Shown: one piece after another, positions 26,827-39,049 of the stretch | Numbering within the stretch: position 1 is the stretch's first letter | Layout of the letters: the number at the start of each line of letters is the position of its first letter | NCBI GenBank assembly: GCA_023101885.1 | Contig: JALPQD010000293.1 | Span: 1,035,861-1,099,860, forward strand | Direction: 5' to 3' | From: Typhlomys cinereus | Lineage: Eukaryota > Chordata > Mammalia > Rodentia > Platacanthomyidae | Length of the DNA: 64,000 nucleotides | Notes under the pieces: model-generated | The model's database searches: none | Told to the model about the DNA's origin: nothing | What the model saw: the letters and a program-made list of their open reading frames with translations, nothing else | Position numbers and translations under genes: made by a program

Positions 26827-27378
26827 TTTTTTTTTAATTTCAGCTCATACAAACTTATTAGGTACACCAGTTCCCTCCCTCCCTCCTCCTCCCCCCGTAC
26901 TCCCTGCTCCTCCTCTCCACCCCTCTCCCTCCCCATCCCCCAGTGCCTCCCACCCCAATTCCCAGAGAGTCCTTTCTTGTGCATGTCTGATTTTCCTCTG
27001 GGCTCTCCTCTCCGATGACGTACAAGGACCCAGTGGCCTTTCCCGAACCCTTTCCCGTGTTCCCCTTAGGTATAGGACCAATCCTTTGCCTCCAAGGATC
27101 TTGGTGCCTTTAGCAGATGCTAGACTTTGTGAGGTCAACAGTGTGTTGGACAATGCGCAGGGCATGCAAAGTTCAATTATGATTGCTTCAGCCCTAACTA
27201 GTATAGAGTATCTTACATATCATTGCTCCTCCCATCCTTATGCTCTTACACTCTTACCGCCCCCTCTTCCGCAAATTTCCCTGAGCTTCAAGATGGGGAG
27301 AGACTAAGCTGGCCTAGTTCTAGGTGGTTGATATAGAGTCTCTGAAGTTCTGGATTGTGGTTTGTTGATTTTCTTTTG
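26827..27378 (-). mobile_element. L1 3' end (3' UTR only), minus orientation
   Basis: Colinear with the 3' UTR of the L1 at 4.5-5.1 kb, for example gtccatgctagactttgtgg versus gcagatgctagactttgtga. It has an oligo-T run (poly-A in the minus sense) at its left end. A 15-bp perfect direct repeat, tcgtctatataatct, flanks it at 26812-26826 and 27379-27393, proving target-primed insertion. Plus-strand open frame 26753-27307 is an artefact of this element. Confidence 0.92.
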
Positions 27379-27492
27379 TCGTCTATATAATCTATTTTTT
27401 CATCTACCTAGTATCGGTCCATTCATTACTTGAGTGAACTACAAATGTTTTAAGATATCATAGCATTGTTACAAGAGTCAAGAAACAGAACT

Positions 27493-27970
27493 CTCAGGGA
27501 CATTTGTGGAAGAGGGGGCGGTAAGACTGTAAGAGCAAAAGGATGGGAGGAGCAATGATCTGAAGATTCTCTACACTAGTTAGGACTTTGCATGCCCTGC
27601 GCAATGTCCAACACACTATTGACCTCACAAAGTCTAGCATCAGCTAAAGGCACCAAGATCCTTGGAGGCAAGGGATTGACAGCCACAGTAGTGTTCCTAT
27701 GCTTAAGGGGAACACGAGAAAGGGTTCAGGGAAATGCCACTGGGTCTTTGTACGTCATTGGAGAGGAGGACCCAGTGGAGAGTTAGGCATACACAATAAA
27801 GGACTCTCTGGGAATTGGGGGGGAGGCACTGGGAGATGGGGAGGAAGGGAAGGGGAGCAGGGGGTTTAGGGGGAGGAGCAGGGGGGGAGGGAACTGGTCT
27901 ACCTATTAAGTTTGTATGAGTGGAAATTATAATAAAAAATGTTAAAAAAATTAAAAAAGCAAAAAAAAAA
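27493..27970 (+). mobile_element. L1 3' end (3' UTR only), plus orientation
   Basis: Inverted copy of the neighbouring L1 3' UTR, with a plus-strand A-rich tail (27940-27970). It is flanked by a 13-bp direct repeat, aagaaacagaact, at 27480-27492 and 27971-27983. Together with the minus copy it forms a near-perfect inverted repeat with about a 100-bp spacer. Confidence 0.92.
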
Positions 27971-28090
27971 AAGAAACAGAACTTCTGGGTTCAAGGCACT
28001 GCTTTGCCACCTAATAATTTTACAATGTCACACAGATTACTGGACCTCTGCGTGTCCTGAGTTTATCACATATGAAGATTATATTAATAC
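27971..28090 (+). repeat. MIR, split by the plus-oriented L1 insertion
   Basis: Reads cttctgggttcaaggcactg, ctttgccacctaataatttt and caatgtcacacagattactg then gacctctgcg, the MIR core order. The 5' continuation (gagtcaagaaacagaact) sits on the other side of the L1 at about 27466-27492. Confidence 0.75.
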
Positions 28091-28099
28091 TTTATAGAT

Positions 28100-31000
28100 T
28101 TTAGCAAGATGTGAAGGAGAGAGGTTCTTCTGTGGGGTGTTACATCATTGCTACTTTATATAACATTTATATAAGACTTATTACAAAGGAGGAACCAGAT
28201 TCTATACTCATCTTTACTGAAACTTGCTATCAATATACAACTATTTTTAAAATTTAGTTTTCTCTAAATTTTATTAAGCATGTCTAACTAGGAGACTAGA
28301 GACAATAGTCAGCAAAATGTGACTTTCCTTCATGGAAAGCAAAAGTAAGAGGGAGAGAGAGAGAGAGAGAGAGAGAGAACTAAAAGTCATATGTGCAACA
28401 TGTTGAGGTTGAGATGGTTTTGGGATGTCCACATGGAAATATTGAGTACAAATCTGCATTTGAAAAAAATCTGAAAATGAAAGTGTGACTTTTGTTAGAA
28501 GAATCAGAATCTTGCACATAAATATCATATTTAAGGACACAGATATACATGGGATTGCATAGTTAAGGGATAGAAAATGATGGCAAACTCAAGTTTTGAG
28601 CAGCTTCACTCTTTAGAATACAGAGCAGCAGGGGTGGTAAGACACCTGAGGACAGACCACCAGAGAAGAGGACTCCAGATGTGTGTGCATCGTGGGTAGT
28701 TCATGCATCCAGAAAGGAATCATTACACTGTGATGAAGAGTAAACAAATAAATGACAGATATTGAATGAGGTGGACAACGTGAAGGTCACCTCTGCTTTG
28801 GCTGAGGGCTTCCAAGAAAATTATACTAGACTGTACTGAGTAGTGAATGTAGGTGAATAATTGAAATCTTGATTATATTTTCACTAATATATCTTCGTTG
28901 CTTGGATATGAAGGAGAGACAAAACATAACATTGGTTGACAGCTCAAGAAAAAAAATGTTTTGCTGTATCTAACATGATCCTATAAGCAATGCTGAGATG
29001 AATAATCAAAAGACCAAGTCTTTGATATGTGAAGAAATAAACATAAAGCATGAAAAATGCTAAAAGGAGGATAGGCGAACAAGCATGGAGATGGTGGGGA
29101 TATGCAGAAAATTGGCCCTTCATTGGAACAACCTTGATATTGTTAGTGAGAAAAGACGATGATGAAGATAGGATAACAGTTAGGATAACAGTAAATGAAG
29201 AGCATACATTCTATTACAAAATTTTAAAAAGACACTCAAAACCTCAGCTGTTACTCAGTCCATCCAGTTGCATGTATACCTACCAGTGTCCATAGAATGA
29301 ATCTATAAACACATTTTGGACTTTCAATTTCTGCGTTGCAAAAATCTGTTGCCAATCATCTTGGGGATGTTTTCATTTTCTTATAGTTTGTCACTTGGAA
29401 ATTTAAAAATAACTTTATTATTTGACTGTTTAATTATAAGGATGTGCCTAAGGCATAAAATACAGAATTAAACATAAAAAGTTAATTTGAAATATGGTAT
29501 TACAGATAGACTGCTTTTGAGGAGAGAACAAAATTATTCCTTAGAATATATTCATAAAGACTTTTTCATCACCTCCTATTCCAGTTCTTTTGTGATTTTC
29601 AGTTTACTTTGTAACCTTTTACCCCATGATACACAATCAAAGGTGTGCAATGAATCTTTACTTTTAATGCTGATAAAAAATATATTTTATCATAATTAAA
29701 GGTTTAGTAAAAAGAAACCACAGCACTTATTTTTAACCATGGAAAACCACACAAGACATAAATACAGACAAAAGGAAGAAAGAAGTTTTCACAGAAGTGG
29801 GACAGAGCTTATTATCTTTAATTTTTGGAAAAATGCAGGAAGCTGCAATTAGCTGATAGGTTATGATGAGCCTGTTCAAAGTTGGGGTCCCTCAATAAGT
29901 GATTGGAATCATGACTGTTTCATATTCTAAATATCATCTCTCTTCTGATTTATAACCATGCAGAGGAATCACGGAACTTCTGGACCAATCATAAGGAGAT
30001 ACAAGCTTAAGATGCAGCTCTACATTTACCCAAATGTTGTTCCTACTTATTGTACTTGCTAAAATAGGTATTTGCTGTGATCAAGATGAAACTTCAGCCC
30101 CAGAAGCAACACTTCATAGGCCACTAAAGCTTCAGCTATCATAATAGGGAACATTTCAATACAATATCTTCAAATAATAGCCATTCTTAGAGAAATGAAA
30201 ATTCAGGGACCAGGGGCATCACCCAATGGTAGAACTGAAATTTAACCATAGTCCAACCTTCAGTACAAAAATGTTAAACTAAGAGCATAAGATAAAACAT
30301 GAATTTGTGTATAATGAATAAATTATGAAACATAAATAAATATAGAATCAGTAGCAGAAGTGTGCTGAGCTAAACTGGTGCCTAGGGTAAGAGAATAACT
30401 CACTGACAGCATTTTATCTTTTGGTATCATTTTGGTTTCATCAGATGTTGCACTGAAATAAAATTTATGTGAATTTCATGCCAAGGGGGGCGCCTGGCTC
30501 GCCTCATCTGAAAACCTGTGGTACTGCTCCTGCGCCACAGCAGAACCTGGCTTCCCTTTGATTATTAACTCCTTTACACCAGGTTTACTCCTTCAGTTCC
30601 TGTGAAAGGTTTTATTCCGAGTATGAATGGTTCTCAACAGTTCAGATAACCAAAACAATACACTCCATCAAGGAAGATTTAGGAACCATTAATTCTATCT
30701 ATCACCCTCCAAATAAGGGAACAGCTATAAATTATACAGTTGTAAATATAACAAGTTTTCCAATCAGTGGACGTATTTGAATCTCTTTGTATGTGAACTT
30801 GCCCAATGTAGGCAGATAATATCTTTTCTTCATTTAACACTGAGAGCATAAAATCTATGAATCATTAAGGTCAAAGCAAAAGGATTGGTAGGGGACCTGT
30901 TTCCAAACTCAAAATAAAATTCCAAGCTCTGAGAAATCTGAGAATCACCACTTTTACTTTCTCAGCCAGGCTGTAAACTAAATGGAAGATAGTCCCATGG

Positions 31001-31440
31001 CTTCCGGCTCACCTCTCTGTGTGCTTGCGGAAGTAGAGAAGGCAGCATCTGAACCCTTATAGGCTCCGGAAGCAGATAATTGCTTCCGTGTTGGTATAGC
31101 CCCAAACACTGACACAACAGAGGACAGTTAGGGCTAAGGAAGAAAGGGTGACATTAGGATGAGGCCACCTGGGCCTGTCTCTCCACTTGGTTAAAGGAGG
31201 CCTCTCAGACAAGGCCCAGCTTGCAATCTGCCTCTCCTCACTGCTTCTCAGAAGATAGGGCCTCCATCCATGTGCTCGCTCCTTCAACCTCCTCAGCCTT
31301 TCAAATGATGCAAGAAAATTTTACGGGGATTTTTAGGCCAAGTTTATTTTATTCTAAGGCATATGAAAGTTACAGTCTATGATTTTCTTAGCTTAGTATG
31401 GTATAGACATTCTTCAAATTACTTTTGTCTCCCTGCATTC
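28100..31440. other. Intron sequence, little recognised
   Basis: AT-rich sequence containing a (GA)n tract at 28352-28378 and a weak ID-like stretch near 30195-30255. No exon recognised. The open frame 29050-29295 is not attributable to a family. Confidence 0.5.
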
Positions 31441-31441
31441 A

Positions 31442-31777
31442 ATTAGCTGACAGAAAGGAACCAAGAGAGAAATGATTTATTTAGGCCCTGAAGTTGAGTC
31501 CTTGCTCACCTGGCCATGTAAGCTGGTGTAGAACATCATGGTACTAAAAACGTGTGTTGGAAGAGAGTTGCTCATGCAATGTGACAAAAAAGAGAGAGAG
31601 AGACAGCGCAGGGTCAGAGACAAGATACATCGAGGGTCTCCTGCAGTAGCCTATTTCTTCCAACTAGGCTCCACTTGCAAAAATTTCTAGACCTTCCCAT
31701 AATAAAGCCACAACTGGGGACTAAACAGTCATCAATGACGAGTCTGTGCAGAACATTTCATATTCAAATCATAACAA
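31442..31777 (-). mobile_element. MaLR-like solo LTR
   Basis: The plus strand carries gaaatgatttatttaggccc, gtagaacatcatggtac, cttccaactaggctccac and gcagaacatttcatattcaaatcataacaa in split blocks, the complement pattern of mammalian MaLR LTRs. The element is diverged and non-coding. Confidence 0.55.
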
Positions 31778-31980
31778 ATATAATTACTGTGTTGCTTCAT
31801 TGAAGCACATAGGGTAACTTTATATGACGGGAAAAAAGCTTCATCAAGATGCCTGGTTGCATATGATTAGGAAAAAAGAAAATGTGGGAGAAAAAAAAAG
31901 ATGCATAGTTGCAGAAAACCTACCAAAGAAATGATTCAAATATTTAGTGACCATGAAGAGGATACGTCTCCTAGATTTCA

Positions 31981-32219
31981 CATGTATGTGTACACGTGTA
32001 TGTATGTTTTGTATAAGAGAGCACTTGAGGGTGTGTACCTAAGGAGGTTCATAGATATCAGAAATCATCCTGGATGTCTCTATCTTCTTAATGATTTACT
32101 CAAGGTTTTCCCAGGATCTGCCTTCCAGGGTCAGGCTGCTCAAGGTATCTGGGGATCTGAACTCAGATACTTTTGCTTTCTAGGCAAAGGCTTTATCCCC
32201 TGACCCATCTCCCTGGGCC
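31981..32219 (-). repeat. Diverged copy of the (CA)n-tailed SINE
   Basis: The minus-strand head (ggcccagggagatgggtcag), gagttcagatcc B-box region and gatgatttctgat end match the family. The CA tail has decayed to mixed TG/TA sequence. Confidence 0.7.
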
Positions 32220-32767
32220 ATGAGAGCAATTTTATAGTTATATTCAGAAGTCCTTGACCACTCTAATACCATTCCCAGTTTGGCATATGTAGTAGTTAGT
32301 TCCTTTTTCTTTCCATTCATCTTTCTTTTCTAAACGTTTATCATTCTTATAATTATCAACACATTAGGATCAACATGCATTTATCATGTCCACCTATTCT
32401 TTCCTGAGACAACTCCTTCCCTCTTTCCTCTCTTTGTTCTTTTCTCCCTCACACCCTCTTGTTCCTATTTCCATCTTTCCTTTACTCTCTTACCCCACCT
32501 CAGAATTTAACACACATATAAGGCTTTAACAACTCTTGGGAAGTTGTTCTTCTTGGGCACTGAATTGAAAGCTTTGCTTAAAAGATGTGGAGTCTAATTG
32601 ATGAATATCTATATGTAATTTCTATTTTCTCTCTTAATTGTTCTGCCTTTTAAGCTTTTTCTAAAAATATATATTGTTTGCTTATCAGATAAAAATATGG
32701 TTTTCCAAATATTAAAACCCAAGTATTTCTTTTATGGTCAAATCTGACAGTGACCCCTTGCTTTAAA

Positions 32768-32926
32768 AAAAACCTTGAGAGAAAGAGTGGAGAAAGAAAG
32801 TGATATCGTCAGAGAAAAACCTGTAGAAGTTTGCTCTCTCCTTCAAATGTGAGAGCTCCAGGAATTACACTCAGCTCGCCAAATGTTCAGAGTTACCTCA
32901 ACCCATACAGAAATCTTGCTGGCCCC
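32768..32926 (-). repeat. B3/B4-like SINE fragment
   Basis: The minus strand begins ggggccagcaagatttctgt and ends with a GA-rich segment. The gaagtttgctctctccttca block is typical of rodent B3/B4 elements in this orientation. Confidence 0.55.
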
Positions 32927-32929
32927 ATT

Positions 32930-34045
32930 GAAAGAAAATGCCCTGTATATTTACAAAACCTTAATACAATGTACTATTCAACTTTTTCTTAAGTAAAATT
33001 ATTTCTCTGTCATTAGACTACATTTTAGATCTTACACAAAACCTGTAACTGATGCTCCAAGCTGACTAGAAAAATTTCTCCAACATCAATGATAACAGGT
33101 GTGAGGCATGACATCTTAACTCCGCATCAACTAAATGGAAATTCTAAAGGCTTTTCACTTATCCCTAGCCTCTTACAATGTAGAAAACAACTTTGCCACA
33201 GGAATAGTTGAACTCAAATAAAATAGATATATGAATCTCAAAAGTGAGCTTTGTTTAAACTAGTATTTTTAGATGCACTTGGCTAATATTCACCTGTGTG
33301 GGTGCTGAAGCATTAGTGAGATTTAGAAAATTCACATTTTGAACAGGAAAACATTGCATAGTTGCTGATATTTTAAGAGTAACCTAAATCTATTGTCTCT
33401 CTTGTTTACAGCTTTTTTTACAATTGATATAAAAATCTAACCACAAATGAAATAGAAAACTTCACTAAGTTCCATTCGCCAATGATGGTAAGAGCTCCCT
33501 ATGGGTTATTAAGTCTGAGAGATGTGTGAACAAACATGATAATAAGCAAGCAAAGTGTATCGTAAAATATACTGTGTTCATTTATTGTGACAACTAGGGT
33601 GTAATTACACCAGGAAATATACCGTGCTTTAGTCAGTGGAAGTAATAAAATCAGAACACCAGGAGACCTTTCTCCACTTTGTGCTATTAAACTAGTTTTG
33701 AAGGGAAAGTGAACAATCTAGAAATATAGGAAGGATGTTCGCATTATGGATTAGCAAAGTGGGGATTAGTCAGAATCTGTTGTAGTCTCATGAAGGAAAC
33801 CTTTCTGTTATTTGCTTTTTACCAGGAGATAGAACACACAAGGACATTTCCCTCCACTCTTGGATAGTATAATATAAATTATAGCATCTTTATTTGTGTG
33901 GTTTGTCTCTGCTATTCTTCATCTTTTTCCTTCAATTAAGGAAATAGGGAAAAAAGACAAACAAACAAAAAGTGACCCCATAGTATTTTAAGTGCCTTTA
34001 CAAAGCTGCAAGGAAAATAGACTTTGTAAAAAGGTGAGGAAACAA
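32930..34045. other. Intron sequence, nothing recognised
   Basis: No gene or clear repeat recognised. A tract ending cttgtttacag at about 33401-33411 looks like a 3' splice site, but no open exon follows on the plus strand. Confidence 0.5.
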
Positions 34046-34048
34046 GAC

Positions 34049-34250
34049 AGGCAAGATGGCTTAATGGGTAAGGCACCTGAGTGCAAACCTGGAGTCCTGA
34101 GGTCGAGCCCCAGAAGCCCATACATTGGAAGTGGAAAACTGACTTTTGAAAGTTGTCCTCCAGCCTACATCTGTGTGCTATATTGTGGGTTTCTCTCCTT
34201 GTATCTTTCACCCCTCAAGTAAATAAACAAATAGAAATAAATTTTAAAAG
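34049..34250 (+). repeat. B3/B2-like tRNA-derived SINE
   Basis: Head aggcaagatggcttaatggg with ctgaggtcgagcccc B-box region. The 3' part has gttgtcctccagcctacatc and an aataaataaa-type tail. Confidence 0.7.
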
Positions 34251-35274
34251 AATGATAAAGAAACAAAGGGATCATATAGATATAAGACTGCAAGATACTA
34301 GGTATTATTCATGATTAAAGCATTAATGGAAGTCAAAGGAAAAGAAAGGTGCAATTTCAGATTAGGAAACTCCCAACTTCCCTGACTTAATGGCTGTTTT
34401 GAAAAGAGTAGTTAATTGAATTTTATGACACTTTTCATGAAAATTAAAGTGCATATATTTTACTACCCTAATAGTTTCATTGCTGCTCTGAGAGCTGGGT
34501 GTAGTGATATGCTAAGAAGCATATGCAACAGTTCGCTCAATAGCATGGGGTGGATTACTACAGTTTCCTTTTGTGCCTTGGCAGCCGACAATCAAGTTCA
34601 TAATTACAGGACTGGAGCCACCTGCCAACTCCATTATGAGGCCCAGGTGACCTCACATAGACTAGGAGCGATTCTAACATCACAGAGAAAAGGAGCATTT
34701 TGCCAAAGAGCCTTTCAGGGACAGCCTATGGAAAGCTTGACATTTTTTTTTCTAAGCACCAAAATGACTGTCTCTTACATTATTGTCTTTTATTGGCAGA
34801 GAAAGAATCAGTGTCTGCCAAGAACTTTCTGGTTAAACTAGATTACCAAATGAAATGCCCACATTTTGAGTTGCTTACGAGAGAGCTGGTGAGTCCAGAC
34901 TGTTTCTGATTAGACTGACCATAAATCTGACATGTTAGTGCTGATTCCCTCCAGTATAGAATGCAGAAGCAGGAAGGCAGGACTCACCTACCTGTAACTG
35001 TCATCTTGGTGAGTATTGAGGATGCTAAGCACTCAGAGATGACTGAAGTCAGCATGATGAAAAGGGTGGTCAAGGAGAAATCTCCACAGAGCATTTCATA
35101 TCAGGGTTCTGATTAATCAGACAAGTAAATGTATAACAATGTAGCATTATGGTTTCCGAATTTCATTACATATGATATGAGGATTCTGACATATGGCATG
35201 AGGAGTCCAATCTCAGTTCCTAAGTCCACTTTAGTCATGTTTCCTCCTCACTTAGTCTGAATTAGAGCTTCTGA

Positions 35275-35415
35275 CACTTCAGTATTCATATGAGTCACCT
35301 GGGATCTAGTTAAATGTGGAGTCAGGAGCTATGCAGGTGGGACGAGATCTGTGAAACTCTAATGAGTTTGCAGGTGTTGCTGATGCTGCTGGTCCTCCCA
35401 CCACATATTGAAAAG
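35275..35415 (+). repeat. MER5A-like (hAT-Charlie) element
   Basis: Carries gagtcacctgggatctagtt at the start and gcaggtgttgctgatgctgc then tggtcc near the end, diagnostic wording of MER5A. Non-coding. Confidence 0.75.
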
Positions 35416-35659
35416 GAAGATGTTAAAGCACTTCTTAAGCTGTCCAAACATAAACCACAGGCACATCCGCCATGTCTTTTCTTCTCTGAACTCCTTGAAT
35501 ACAAAGGTGCATCTCCACAGGCACCAATTATAAACCGATATCTACTTTCGGGCAAGGCAGGATCTTACTGCACATGACCCTTGATTTGTCCTACAGAACC
35601 TAGTAATATCATGTTCCCATTATATTAATATAGAAGCTGAGTCTCTGTTTACTTGGTCC

Positions 35660-36300
35660 AGTAATGGTCACACAGGTACTGTGCAAAAGTGAGAAAAACT
35701 CCAAGGTCATACTATCTCTGTCTGCAGCCTCCAGTGCCTCCCTTCGTCCACTTCTGTATGCACAGAATGTAGCAGAGCACCCGGGGCCTCAGAAAGTGCT
35801 CAATAGATGTGCCAACTCTGTTATCCACAGATCCACCTTTATTCACAGCATTTCCTCTCTGGAGGTTGTTCTCTCGGGCTGTCAGTCTCCTGTCTCTCTC
35901 TCTCTCTCCCTCTTTCTCTCTTTTCAGTTACAGTTCACAGCACTCCAAATGCTTCCTCTCAACCCACCTCTATTAAACTTTCTCCCCTTTGCTCATGCAA
36001 ACAACTATTCCTACCACCCAGACTGTCTTGTTACTAGTTATCTTCTGCATCACGTATTTAGCCCATCCCAGGAGCACTTAGTGAGGGTGCACATTCTCAG
36101 CACTAGCCTGTAGCACTACCAGCACAAGGCTGTAGGCATTTGGAAGAAAACGTGAGCAAAAGCAACAGATCCTTGTTGTCCTAGGTTTTGGGAATCTTTC
36201 TCCAACAGGATGAAAACTCCTCTGGGACAGTGACAAGAGTGTTTGATGCTTTGTGTCTCTCACTGGGTTTTGTATATAAAAGCTGCACAATTAATAATGC
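35660..36300. other. Possible MIR/L2-type ancient repeat fragments; CT-rich tract at 35891-35925
   Basis: The wording cagaaagtgctcaatagatg near 35790-35810 resembles a MIR 3' end. The CT-rich tract explains the Ser/Leu-rich frame at 35664-36113. No gene recognised. Confidence 0.4.
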
Positions 36301-36999
36301 TCTAAGATTTGGGGGATATATGACCCTGGTGTGTAGGCAAATCCTCTGTGTGAGGCTTATCGTCTTCCTCACCACCAAGTCTTGGAATGTAAAAGGCTGC
36401 CTTCAACAATGCCTTATGCCAGAAGCAGCGCTTTCAAACCCAGGTAGAGTGTCAGCCAGAAAGAAAGAATACACTATATTAATCCATAGTAATCACAGCC
36501 TAAGGAATTTGGGTCTTCAAGACTCCTGAAATTTCAGACAGAAGAAGCAACTTGATGAAAGGTTGGCCTAACTGAGAAATAGAATTGTTTCTTCAATACA
36601 CAGCAAAAGCACACAGTGAGAAAGTACCCCAAAAGCAACAGATAAAGAAATCTGCTGATCAGGAAAAATGTCATGTTTATAATTCCATGATTTTGTTTCT
36701 TAAACAATATCCTGAATTTGTACTATCACAAATGGAGACTATAAGCAGTCTCATGGTTGATGCAAATCTGTAAATGAGCAACTTACAACTAAGCATCAGG
36801 ATGTATCTGCTTTGTATCAAATCTTCAATTTTGCCATGTCTTATGTTGAAGAAAGACATATATATGACTCTTGTAAACAGACATACAGTGTAACCCTACA
36901 TGATATAGTCTGTGGAGGAAAGAAAGGTAGACTTGAAACGAGCTATAATTTTAATAACATGGGAAATAGAGACACATCTCAACTTTAGATATAACTCTT

Positions 37000-37290
37000 G
37001 TAAAATAGGTGACATAAGGAAGTTGAGAAGATTCAATTTCAATTTTTAGTTGTATGTGTGTGAGAGAGAGACAGACTACAGAAAGAGAGTATATATATGT
37101 GGGGGGGGAAGAAACTTGAGAAAGAGAAATAGAAAGAGAGAAAGTGTGAGAGGACCAGAGGTGCATAATTGCAATGGTGTGCATATAGAGGTCAGATAAC
37201 CACTTTGAAATTCAGCTGTCTCCTTCCACAGCAGGGATTCTTGGAGTTGAACATGGTTCGTCAGGTTGGTGCCCAGGCACAGTGAAGGAA
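37000..37290 (-). repeat. Low-complexity GA/AT tract and diverged B4-like SINE
   Basis: Contains GA-rich sequence, a G8 run near 37101-37108, then gtgcatatagaggtcagata and cagctgtctccttccac. The minus-oriented composite SINE pattern is only weakly preserved. Confidence 0.4.
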
Positions 37291-37750
37291 GATGACATGG
37301 GAAGAACATGCGTCTTCAATAATCAACACTTCTCACAGTGGTTCAGCTAGTAGTTTCTTACTGGTTACAATTTGCTTTTCCAATTTATGTGAGTAATTCA
37401 GAGCATTATTGCCAAAAGTCAAGAAGCCAAGAAGAGGGGGATGTGTTCTTGGATTCTCCTCCTACAGCAGAAAAAAATGCCTTGACCCAGATCTTTCACA
37501 ACTTGACAGCTTTACAACGTTCTCGAGATTGCTCCCAACTGAGGAAGCTGATAATCAAAATGTATTGTTTTGTATGAAATACACAATATTATAGTGAAGT
37601 CCTTTAGAAATGGTGTCTTACTTAAAAAAATTTTCTAAGGGACAATTTCTTTTTTCCATTCTATTAAAGTCTTTTGTTTTTATGGAAGCACAGAACAATT
37701 TCTTTAGATATTTAGCATCTAAATGCTAATGCTAATATGAGGGTCCTTAA

Positions 37751-37917
37751 GGGTGTGTCAGAATGATCTGGGATGTCCTAATATACAATTATGTGGGATC
37801 CAGGTCCAAGATTTTAGGTTCAGAAAGACTGGAGTGAGATGGGAGAATATGCACTCCCAATAATTTCAGAGGTTCTATTGGCAACACCAACCTCAGAACG
37901 TCTCAGTTTGAGAAGTA
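37751..37917 (+). repeat. MER5A-like (hAT-Charlie) element
   Basis: Starts ggtgtgtcagaatgatctgg and ends cagaacgtctcagtttgaga, with ttcagaggttctattggcaa between, the MER5A order. Diverged. Confidence 0.65.
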
Positions 37918-38141
37918 ATTATGTGAACAATTTATTCATTTAGAGTTCTTATGTGATTTTAAAATTTTTCATTTTTTTCTTTTAATCCCCCCAGGTACCA
38001 AGCAAATTTTGTTTCTCCTACTGTCACTGTGGTCTTACAATAATTGTGCTACTAAGCAGACTTATGATATGTTTTCTTTTAATGACAAAACAATTAGGAA
38101 ACATAAGTCTGTGATCTCAGTACAGCTGTTTATTGTCTCCA

Positions 38142-38392
38142 CTGCATGGGGAAATGACTCAGGGGTGAAAGCCTTTGCTTCTCATGCAAAGGATCTGCGC
38201 TCAGATCCCCAGATCACATAGAGAATGACAGGTGGCATTTTCACATGGAAGGTGAATATAGCAGCAGCCTGCAATTCTGCCCCTAGAAGGCACAGCCTGG
38301 GAAATGCGAGTGCAAAGCAATGAGAAGAACAATCCAGGATGATAGTTGGTATCACCCTTGGTCCTCCACAGATACACACATTTAAATACCCT
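38142..38392 (+). repeat. Diverged copy of the (CA)n-tailed SINE
   Basis: Head ggggaaatgactcaggggtg, B-box-like gctcagatcccc, body cacagcctgggaaatgcgag and caatccaggatgatagttgg, end cttggtcctccacagata. The CA tail is reduced. Confidence 0.75.
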
Positions 38393-38970
38393 TTTGTATA
38401 CCTGTCTGAACATGAACTGTGCAAAAAATATTGTGGTCATTGAATTTAGTCTAAATAACTATTATGAGAGAAACTATATAATTTTCTCCAGGGAGATTAT
38501 GCTATTGCAAGAAAAGGACTCAGCTATTGCAAAATCTAACTCTCAAAAAATCAAATAAGCAGTATAGCATTTCCTAATTATGTGATTATTTGTGCAAGTA
38601 CCAGCTAATTAATATAAAAATATAAAGTGAACAAAAATCCTGAAATGACAAAAGGTCCTAACAGTTGTCCAATTAAATGTGGTAATACATAACACAGGAC
38701 TTTGGAAAGATTTAAGAAAGCAGAAACTGACATTTGCTAAATCTGTCATCTCCCACTGTATATGTGCTTGCAAATACACACCCATACACACACAACTTTA
38801 TAAAAAGCATTTTCTTTATAGCTGTATAAGAATCTTGTTTCACTGAGTTTTACTATCAGAAAGAAGATGATGAAAAATGCATAGTAATGTGGTAAAATGA
38901 TAAATTACTCTTCCCAGGTGTTATATAATATGTATATATTTTATTATACAAAGTGTAGGAATGAGCAAGA

Positions 38971-38975
<5 letters not shown>

Positions 38976-39024
<49 letters not shown>
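38976..39024. repeat. (CA)n microsatellite
   Basis: Pure CA tract with no recognised SINE attached. Confidence 0.95.
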
Positions 39025-39025
<1 letters not shown>

Positions 39026-39049
39026 CAGTTAACTGATGGAGCTTTGGGA

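Noticed and set aside
26753..27307. 184-codon plus-strand frame, the longest in the window
   Set aside because: It lies almost wholly on the antisense strand of an L1 3' UTR with clear target duplications.
30480..30545. Short GC-rich stretch considered as a possible beta-neurexin first exon
   Set aside because: It is not CpG-dense, and none of the beta-neurexin N-terminal coding sequence is present.
34416..34841. 141-codon plus-strand frame
   Set aside because: No motif or family resemblance; no sign of an exon or retrocopy.
35664..36113. 149-codon Ser/Leu-rich plus-strand frame
   Set aside because: It spans a CT-rich tract and old repeat-like sequence and shows no domain.
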